Shown here one piece after another: positions 13,549 to 18,369 of a stretch of 18,369 nucleotides of DNA. Below the pieces are notes generated by a model. The model saw only the letters and a program-made list of their open reading frames with translations. It was not told the origin of the DNA and did not search any database. How positions within the stretch are numbered: position 1 is the first letter of the stretch; the number at the start of each line of letters is the position of its first letter. The translations under genes were made by a program, and so were the position numbers. The stretch is from Mariaggregatimicrobium sp964498785 (GTDB taxonomy: Bacteria; Zhuqueibacterota; Zhuqueibacteria; Thermofontimicrobiales; Thiofontviventaceae). The stretch covers positions 1 through 18,369 of the forward strand of contig CAZCJL010000127.1 in NCBI GenBank assembly GCA_964498785.1. Reading direction: 5' to 3'.

Positions 13549-14286
13549 ATGATAAAAATAACTCAAACCATCTTCCTGATTATGGCTTGCGTACTCCTGA
13601 TATCAGTGACATCATTTTCCCGGGTATTGGGACCATGTGGAGCCCCGCAGGAAACTGATAAACAAGCAACTTTCTCCAAACAACAGGCACATCAAGGCAG
13701 TTCGGCAATGGCAATTCGTCCGGTGCCGTTACCCGGGCAACGAGCGCTTGATTTTGAATTACCTGCTGTTGTCGGAAGTGAAATTAAAAACATTAAATTA
13801 TCCGATTATCAGGGCAAATGGCGCATTGTCTGCTTTTTCCCGGCAGCGTTCACGTTTGTTTGACCCACCGAATTATCCGCAGTTGCGGAAAAATACAATG
13901 AATTAAAAAAATTAAATGTCGAAGTAATCGCTATTAGCACAGACACCCATTTTTCTCATTGGATGTGGAAAAAAACATCGCCAACTGTTAAAAACGTAGA
14001 GTATCCGATTGCCGGCGACCCCAGCGGCGCGGTTTCCCGCGCGTATGGTGTATGGCAAAAGGACTCTGGTTTAAATCAACGGGGACGATTTATCATCAAT
14101 CCTGATGGCATTATTATGGGCGTCGAAGTGTTAACCGGTCCTGTCGGGCGAAACGTAAATGAGTTAGTCCGGCAAATAAAAGCGATGCAAGCAGTCGCTG
14201 CGAACCCCGGAAAAGCTGCTCCGGCAGAGTGGAAGCCCGGTGATGAGCTTATCGGTACCGGGAAAGAATATATCGGAAAATATTGA
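13549..14286 (+). CDS. Selenocysteine-containing AhpC/Prx1-type peroxiredoxin with signal peptide, TGA at 13861-13863 read as Sec
   Basis: 245 residues with Sec105, again encoded by an in-frame TGA at the peroxidatic position: FFPAAFTFV-Sec-PTELSAVAEKY. The rest follows the family closely (GRFIINPDGIIMGVEV, GPVGRNVNELVRQIKAMQ, EWKPGDELIG). The start is supported by AGAGG (13538-13542). Residues of about 6-22 are a hydrophobic signal or anchor sequence (FLIMACVLLISVTSF), so the catalytic domain should lie in the periplasm or be membrane-tethered there. The family's resolving Cys is absent (APAEW in place of CPAxW), and a Cys occurs 10 residues before the Sec, as in the first protein. It lies 83 nt after peroxiredoxin 1, is clearly a diverged tandem paralogue, and ends just before a strong hairpin. 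Confidence 0.87.
13876..13889 (+). promoter_or_regulatory. SECIS-like hairpin of peroxiredoxin 2
   Basis: TCCGC (13876-13880) pairs with GCGGA (13885-13889) around the same AGTT loop (13881-13884), again beginning 18 nt after the end of the UGA codon. Below a one-base mismatch two further T:A pairs (13873-13874 with 13891-13892) may extend the stem. Relative to the first hairpin one A:U pair is replaced by C:G, with both base changes at synonymous codon positions (TCA to TCC and GCT to GCG). Confidence 0.7.
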
Positions 14287-14303
14287 TTCCACAAATAAAT
14301 TAA

Positions 14304-14337
14304 AATTGAGCCCCTGTCATTTGATTGGGGCTCAATT
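14304..14337 (+). terminator. Strong hairpin terminator after the peroxiredoxin pair
   Basis: AATTGAGCCCC (14304-14314) is fully complementary to GGGGCTCAATT (14327-14337), an 11-bp stem with a 12-nt loop, starting 17 nt after the peroxiredoxin 2 stop. The downstream U tract is weak (GTCTTTAT), so it may act as a factor-assisted terminator or mRNA-stabilising hairpin. It separates the selenoprotein unit from the regulator promoter. Confidence 0.75.
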
Positions 14338-14413
14338 GTCTTTATACGTGAGAAGAAATCAAATTGCCCATCCTGTTTCGGAACAGCTTTGTTCAAAAAA
14401 TTTTAAAAAATAC

Positions 14414-14442
14414 TTGACAAATGATGAATAATTATGTATACT
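14414..14442 (+). promoter_or_regulatory. Sigma-70-type promoter of the regulator gene
   Basis: TTGACA (14414-14419) and TATACT (14437-14442) are separated by exactly 17 nt, close to the consensus -35 and -10 boxes. Transcription would start near 14449, leaving a short leader to the ATG at 14486. The -10 box is the first unit of a TATAC repeat (14437-14458), so a protein bound there would block this promoter. Confidence 0.85.
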
Positions 14443-14458
14443 ATGTATACCTAATATG
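14437..14458 (+). promoter_or_regulatory. Candidate operator overlapping the regulator promoter
   Basis: Three units with 9-bp spacing read TATAC-N4-TATACCT-N2-TATG. Two GTATAC palindromes lie at 14436-14441 and 14445-14450. The same arrangement recurs at 15606-15627 in front of the TonB-dependent receptor gene, with 17 of 22 positions identical. It lies across the -10 box and start site of the regulator's own gene, suggesting autorepression. Confidence 0.55.
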
Positions 14459-14485
14459 CTCAATAAATGATGATGATATAAATCT

Positions 14486-15568
14486 ATGTCATTGGATCTC
14501 AAAAATCCAAAACCGTTCTATCTCCAAATTATTGATGATATAAAAACGAAAATATCATCAGGTCGGCTAAAAATAGGTGACAAAATCGGTTCGCAACAGG
14601 AATTGTCCCGTGAATATGATGTGAGTTTGATCACAATCAAAAAAGCGATTGCGGAACTCATCAATCAGGGAGTCCTCTTTGCCCGAGTCGGAAAAGGAAC
14701 CTACGTAGCAAATAAACCATCTTCAATAGATCTTTCCATACATAAAACAATCGGGCTCGTTCTTAGCGATTTAAAAAATCCTTTCTTTTCATTGATCATT
14801 AATAGCACTGAAGCCAGGGCTTCGGAGTTAGGTTATAATATTCTTCTCTCAAATTCCTCAGATCACCCGGATAAAGAAGATACTGCTATCCGTCATTTCC
14901 TCTCCATCGGTGTTGCTGGCTTGATCATCGCTTCTCTGACCCATTTGTACCGGGCCTCCCCAACAATTCGAGAATTAAAAAATGCAGATTTCCCCTTTAT
15001 TATGATATCTTATGTTGATGATAAAGATATTTATTACGTTGGTACAGACCATGAACAGGGCGCATTTATGGCGACAGAACACCTGCTTAAATCTGGTTAT
15101 CAAAATGTGGGTTATATCAGTGGTAAAGAAGGGAATTTGCTTGGCGAACTTCGAGAGAAGGGGTATCTACGGGCGATGAAAAAATATAATAAAGAAATAA
15201 ATCGAAATTTTATTTTTCGATCGCCTCAACGTGGGAAAGATTATGACTCTGGTTATAACATCGGTGAAAAATATTGCAAAAGTAAAATCAGGCCAGATGC
15301 GATTTTTGCGTATAAAGACCTCGCTGCTCTCGGATTTGAGCAGGCGGTAATTGATAACGGACTGAATGTGCCGGACGACGTCGCTATTGTTGGTTTTGAT
15401 AATATCGAACGCACCGAATACGCGCCCGTCCCTCTGACTACAATTTCTCAACCTACTGATAAAATTGGAAAATTGGCCACTGAATTGTTAATTCAAAAGA
15501 TTCACGGTAACGAAATTCAATTCCATACTATTTTAAAACCAGAACTCATTACCAGAAAATCGTGTTAA
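14486..15568 (+). CDS. AraR-type transcriptional regulator: GntR helix-turn-helix plus LacI/GalR sensor domain
   Basis: 360 residues. Residues of about 10-75 form a GntR-type winged helix (FYLQIIDDIKTKISSGRLKIGDKI, LSREYDVSLITIKKAI, VGKGTYVA). About 84-360 is a LacI/GalR-like periplasmic-binding-protein fold (IGLVLSDLKNPFFSLIINS, AGLIIASL, VGYISG, PDDVAIVGFDN, PLTTISQP). This fusion is the architecture of AraR-like repressors, in which a sugar or sugar derivative releases the protein from DNA. The ligand cannot be named from sequence alone. The gene has its own strong promoter with an overlapping candidate operator and is followed by a TonB-dependent receptor preceded by a matching site, so regulation of outer-membrane uptake is likely. 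Confidence 0.9.
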   Translation: MSLDLKNPKPFYLQIIDDIKTKISSGRLKIGDKIGSQQELSREYDVSLITIKKAIAELINQGVLFARVGKGTYVANKPSSIDLSIHKTIGLVLSDLKNPFFSLIINSTEARASELGYNILLSNSSDHPDKEDTAIRHFLSIGVAGLIIASLTHLYRASPTIRELKNADFPFIMISYVDDKDIYYVGTDHEQGAFMATEHLLKSGYQNVGYISGKEGNLLGELREKGYLRAMKKYNKEINRNFIFRSPQRGKDYDSGYNIGEKYCKSKIRPDAIFAYKDLAALGFEQAVIDNGLNVPDDVAIVGFDNIERTEYAPVPLTTISQPTDKIGKLATELLIQKIHGNEIQFHTILKPELITRKSC

Positions 15569-15605
15569 AAAAATGAATGACCGTTATAATTTTTATTATT
15601 TTCTA

Positions 15606-15627
15606 TATACCTGGTATACCTGGTATG
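15606..15627 (+). promoter_or_regulatory. Candidate second operator in front of the TonB-dependent receptor gene
   Basis: Two exact 9-bp units TATACCTGG followed by TATG, containing the perfect palindrome GGTATACC (15613-15620). It has the same layout as the element over the regulator promoter. It lies downstream of a possible -10 box TATAAT (15585-15590) whose -35 region is poor, and upstream of the receptor start at 15664, where a bound repressor could act as a roadblock. Confidence 0.55.
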
Positions 15628-15663
15628 TTTTATTTGACGTTTGATAAGTCTGAGAGGTTAATA

Positions 15664-18234
15664 ATGAAATTTAAACACTTCGTATTCGTTTTAATAATTT
15701 ACATTCTTTTTCAAGGAAAATTGGGATTTACGGGCACCACAGGTAAAATTGCCGGAACAGTCGAGGATGCGGACACCGGAACTCCTCTTCCCGGCGTAAA
15801 TGTTATTATTGAAGGTACAACAATGGGCGCTGCCACTGATGCGAATGGGTATTTTTTCATCATTAACGTTCCCCCGGGCATGTATACAGCTAAAGCCTCC
15901 ATTATTGGTTACGCAGTAAAGAGCATCACAGACGTAAAAGTAAGGTCTGATTTTACAACGAAAGTCGATTTTGAAATCCGAAGCACTGTTATTGCAGGCG
16001 AGGAAGTAACTGTCGTTGCAGAACGCCCGGCCATACAAAAGGATTTAACCTCAAGTCTCCAATCCTTTTCTGATACTGAAATTTCCTCCGCTCCGGTGGA
16101 AAATCTTTCTGAAATTATTAACCTGCAATCCGGTGTCAATGAAGTCGGTTCCGAGAGTGGCGGATTTGTTAGCGGCGCGCCTGGTGATGGTATTCATATT
16201 CGCGGTGGTCGTGAAAACGAAACGTTATTTATAATTGACGGCGTAAAAGTTGGCGATGATATTTACGGCGGTTCGCGTTATATTCAAAATACCTCCGGCA
16301 GCGCGATCAATGAAATGAAAACGATTATTGGCACCTTTAATGCTGAATACGGTGGTAAAATGGCCGGTGTGATTAGCGTTGTGACCAAAGATGGAGGAAG
16401 TAAATATTCTGGAAAAATAAGTGGTTATACAGATAAATTTGGCATTAAAGATTTTGACAGAAACACATTCCAGGGTGATGTTGTTTTCAGCGGACCACTA
16501 CCGTTATTAAGTGATCTGAAATTCTACCTGAACGCGCAGGCAAAAACAACTGACGGTCGTCCCGATATTTACGGAGTCATTATTCCTAATTGGAGTGATT
16601 CCAAAGGGCAAATTGACCGGTTTTCCGCAGGAGAAAAAGTTGCCGGCGATTGGAAAGATCAATGGAATGGCATGTTTAAATTAACCTACAATCCTGTCAC
16701 CAATATTAAACTGACAGCAAGCTACTTTCGATCATGGTCTCAGGATGTGAATTATAAGCACGAATATCGCTACATCCCTTATACGTTCCCATTTCGGGAA
16801 ACAGAAAACCAGGGGGTGATTGTGAAAATGGTGCATACCTTAAGTCCCAAAACGTTTTATGAAGCGATGGGATCGTATCAGAGCACTAATTTTTTCTATG
16901 GTGTTGATAAAGATCGCGAGCGAAAAAATATTTACGGAGCCCGTATTACGAGCGGATACTACTATTATTCCGGAGCGCCGCATGATTATAACACAGACTC
17001 GTCCCGAACCTGGCAGGCAGTGTTAAATTTGACGAGCCAAATCAATAAGCATCATCAGATAAAAACTGGATTGGAATTTCGCCGGTTGAACGTCTTTCAT
17101 CGTATGGACATGGCTGGTGGATCGCCAATTCAGGAGATAGATGGCCAAATATTTGAAACTCATATCGCTTACGCTCGGCGAACACCTTATGAAGTGTCTG
17201 GCTACTTACAGGATAAAATGGAATTTGAAGAAATTGGAATAATTTTAAATAGTGGCGTGCGTTTTGAAGTATGGGATCAAAATATGGAATTTATGGAAGA
17301 TCCGGATATTCCGTTTTCAACCGAAATGCTGGAAACAGAAACAAAATTCCGAATCAGTCCGCGGTTTGGTATTTCGTATCCTGTCTCTGACAAAGCCGCA
17401 TTCCATCTTGCGTATGGTCATTTTTATCAATTGCCGCGCTACATGGAGTTGCTCTCCGGTTTAAACGATAAGGGATATTTTGCAGGTCGCCCCAACTTAA
17501 ACGATCCTGGCCCGGGAATTTCCAATCCAAATGCTACACCTGAAAAAACAGTGTCTTATGAAACCGGTGTTCAGTTCCAGTTAGTTTCAAATATGACATT
17601 GAATGTAACAGCCTTTTATCGTGAACTTGCTGACCTGATGGGAGTCCGCTGGATGGAGGGAGGCGGCGGATACGTTTATTTAGACAATATCGATTTCGGA
17701 AATTCAAAAGGACTTGAATTTACCCTGGATAAAAGATTTAGTGATTACTGGTCGGCCCGAGTGAATTATTCCTGGTCGATTTCTAAAATCAGCACCTCCA
17801 GTCCGCTGACAGCAGCACAAAAAAATCGGTTTATCGCGTATCGTACTTTTCTCTCAGATTGGGACCGGCCCCATGATTTAAGCGCGTTATTTCTGATCAG
17901 TAACCCTGAAAGCTGGGGAGTTAGCATTATTGCCAATGCGCGATCCGGGCGACCTTATAGTGTTTTGGCAGAGGTACTCAATACCGAGCGTATGCCCTGG
18001 GAAATTACGACGGATGTGCGGTTCAGCAAATACTTTAACTTTTTAGATATGAATCAAACGTTTTATTTGCAGATTTATAATTTGTTCGACAGACGGAATG
18101 TCCGCAGTGTTTATTATCGAACCGGAAAATGGGATGATGACGGACTTTATGGTACACCACCGGATTTAGATGCAAATCCGAAACGAATTTCAGACGGAAG
18201 AAGCGCCAGGCTTGGTTTCAATTTTACCTTCTGA
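15664..18234 (+). CDS. TonB-dependent outer-membrane receptor with carboxypeptidase-regulatory-like N-domain
   Basis: 856 residues when started at ATG 15664, which has GAGAGG (15652-15657) 6 nt ahead and yields a normal signal peptide (about residues 1-24). The upstream in-frame ATG 15577 would add 29 residues and run through the candidate operator, so it is not preferred. Domains in order: a CarboxypepD_reg-like beta domain (about 27-110: GKIAGTVEDADTGTPLPGVN, then DANGYFFIINVPPGMY); a plug (about 120-245) with IHIRGGRENETLFIIDGVKV and FNAEYGGKMAGVISVVTKDGG; and a beta-barrel to the C-terminus, which ends in Phe (GFNFTF) as outer-membrane proteins do. It imports a large substrate using TonB energy. 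The substrate is unknown, but the neighbouring AraR-like regulator points to a saccharide. No SusD partner is visible within the window. Confidence 0.9.
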   Translation: MKFKHFVFVLIIYILFQGKLGFTGTTGKIAGTVEDADTGTPLPGVNVIIEGTTMGAATDANGYFFIINVPPGMYTAKASIIGYAVKSITDVKVRSDFTTKVDFEIRSTVIAGEEVTVVAERPAIQKDLTSSLQSFSDTEISSAPVENLSEIINLQSGVNEVGSESGGFVSGAPGDGIHIRGGRENETLFIIDGVKVGDDIYGGSRYIQNTSGSAINEMKTIIGTFNAEYGGKMAGVISVVTKDGGSKYSGKISGYTDKFGIKDFDRNTFQGDVVFSGPLPLLSDLKFYLNAQAKTTDGRPDIYGVIIPNWSDSKGQIDRFSAGEKVAGDWKDQWNGMFKLTYNPVTNIKLTASYFRSWSQDVNYKHEYRYIPYTFPFRETENQGVIVKMVHTLSPKTFYEAMGSYQSTNFFYGVDKDRERKNIYGARITSGYYYYSGAPHDYNTDSSRTWQAVLNLTSQINKHHQIKTGLEFRRLNVFHRMDMAGGSPIQEIDGQIFETHIAYARRTPYEVSGYLQDKMEFEEIGIILNSGVRFEVWDQNMEFMEDPDIPFSTEMLETETKFRISPRFGISYPVSDKAAFHLAYGHFYQLPRYMELLSGLNDKGYFAGRPNLNDPGPGISNPNATPEKTVSYETGVQFQLVSNMTLNVTAFYRELADLMGVRWMEGGGGYVYLDNIDFGNSKGLEFTLDKRFSDYWSARVNYSWSISKISTSSPLTAAQKNRFIAYRTFLSDWDRPHDLSALFLISNPESWGVSIIANARSGRPYSVLAEVLNTERMPWEITTDVRFSKYFNFLDMNQTFYLQIYNLFDRRNVRSVYYRTGKWDDDGLYGTPPDLDANPKRISDGRSARLGFNFTF

Positions 18235-18266
18235 TTACGTCGGACGATCGAAAGGTTTTTGAAAGG

Positions 18267-18341
18267 ATGATGATAATGTCGACATACAAAAATTATTTTC
18301 TTTTTCTTATAATAATCCTGAATCAGTGGCATGATTATTGA
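18267..18341 (+). CDS. Short frame with signal-peptide-like N-terminus, possibly a broken gene start
   Basis: After the receptor gene a GAAAGG (18261-18266) stands 9 nt before ATG 18276 (in-frame ATGs also at 18267 and 18270). The frame encodes STYKNYFLFLIIIL, which looks like a signal peptide or membrane anchor, and then stops at TGA 18339-18341. The window ends 28 bases later. It may be a very small membrane peptide, or the start of a downstream gene interrupted by a frameshift or nonsense mutation. Confidence 0.3.
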   Translation: MMIMSTYKNYFLFLIIILNQWHDY

Positions 18342-18369
18342 TGAAGCCTGCATTTTCTAAAAATTATCT

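Noticed and set aside
12995..13863. Reading each peroxiredoxin as two separate fragments or as a pseudogene
   Set aside because: Both paralogues have the TGA at the same catalytic codon with no frameshift and full homology after it, and the downstream parts are under clear coding constraint; selenocysteine fits better.
15577..15663. Upstream start for the TonB receptor (ATG 15577)
   Set aside because: No ribosome-binding site, the extension is not signal-like in layout, and it would translate through the candidate operator; ATG 15664 has GAGAGG and a normal signal peptide.

Overview
The window looks like part of the chromosome of a Gram-negative, A+T-rich bacterium, probably from the FCB/Calditrichota-like branch. 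This placement is inferred from a TonB-dependent outer-membrane receptor with an N-terminal carboxypeptidase-regulatory-like domain, a PilO/PilP-type envelope apparatus, exported toxin-like proteins and apparent selenocysteine use. No marker gene fixes the taxonomy.

Layout. (1) 1-218: the tail of a formylglycine-generating-enzyme/sulfatase-modifying-factor (SUMF1) domain protein. (2) 428-2961 and 8291-11566: a type IV pilus/type II secretion-like operon with pilO, pilP, a GspK/PilX-like tip pseudopilin with a beta-solenoid-like body, two further minor pilins, pilC/gspF, a GspG-like pilin and the prepilin peptidase pilD. (3) 2954-8290: a visibly more A+T-rich island that splits this operon exactly between the gspK-like and gspI-like genes. 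It holds two parallel cassettes, each with an exported transglutaminase-like protein, a miniature exported Rhs-core protein with a variable C-terminal domain, and a small membrane or lipoprotein that is a candidate immunity protein. The second cassette is preceded by a perfect 324-bp copy of the junction between the pseudopilin 3' end and the transglutaminase 5' end. (4) 11539-12264, minus strand: a Dpm1-like family 2 glycosyltransferase that converges on pilD. (5) 12743-14286: two consecutive AhpC-type peroxiredoxin genes whose peroxidatic cysteine codon is TGA. Each TGA is followed at the same distance by an AGTT-loop hairpin, so both are read here as selenoproteins, one cytoplasmic and one exported. 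(6) 14486-18234: an AraR-type regulator (GntR helix-turn-helix plus LacI-like sensor) and a TonB-dependent receptor. A near-identical three-part TATAC repeat lies over the regulator's own promoter and again in front of the receptor, suggesting shared control.

How it fits together. The pilus-like machine comes with its own peptidase and assembly platform. The toxin-like island uses the 3' end of the tip pseudopilin as its entry point: the ribosome-binding site and GTG start of the transglutaminase gene lie inside the pseudopilin reading frame, so cassettes exchanged by recombination must carry that tail with them. The selenoperoxiredoxins would give peroxide protection on both sides of the inner membrane. 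The regulator and receptor pair looks like an inducible nutrient-uptake system, probably for a sugar or glycan.

The main candidates for something new are the tandem selenoperoxiredoxins, with synonymous compensatory changes in their SECIS-like hairpins, and the duplicated transglutaminase/mini-Rhs/immunity cassettes inserted in a pilus operon.
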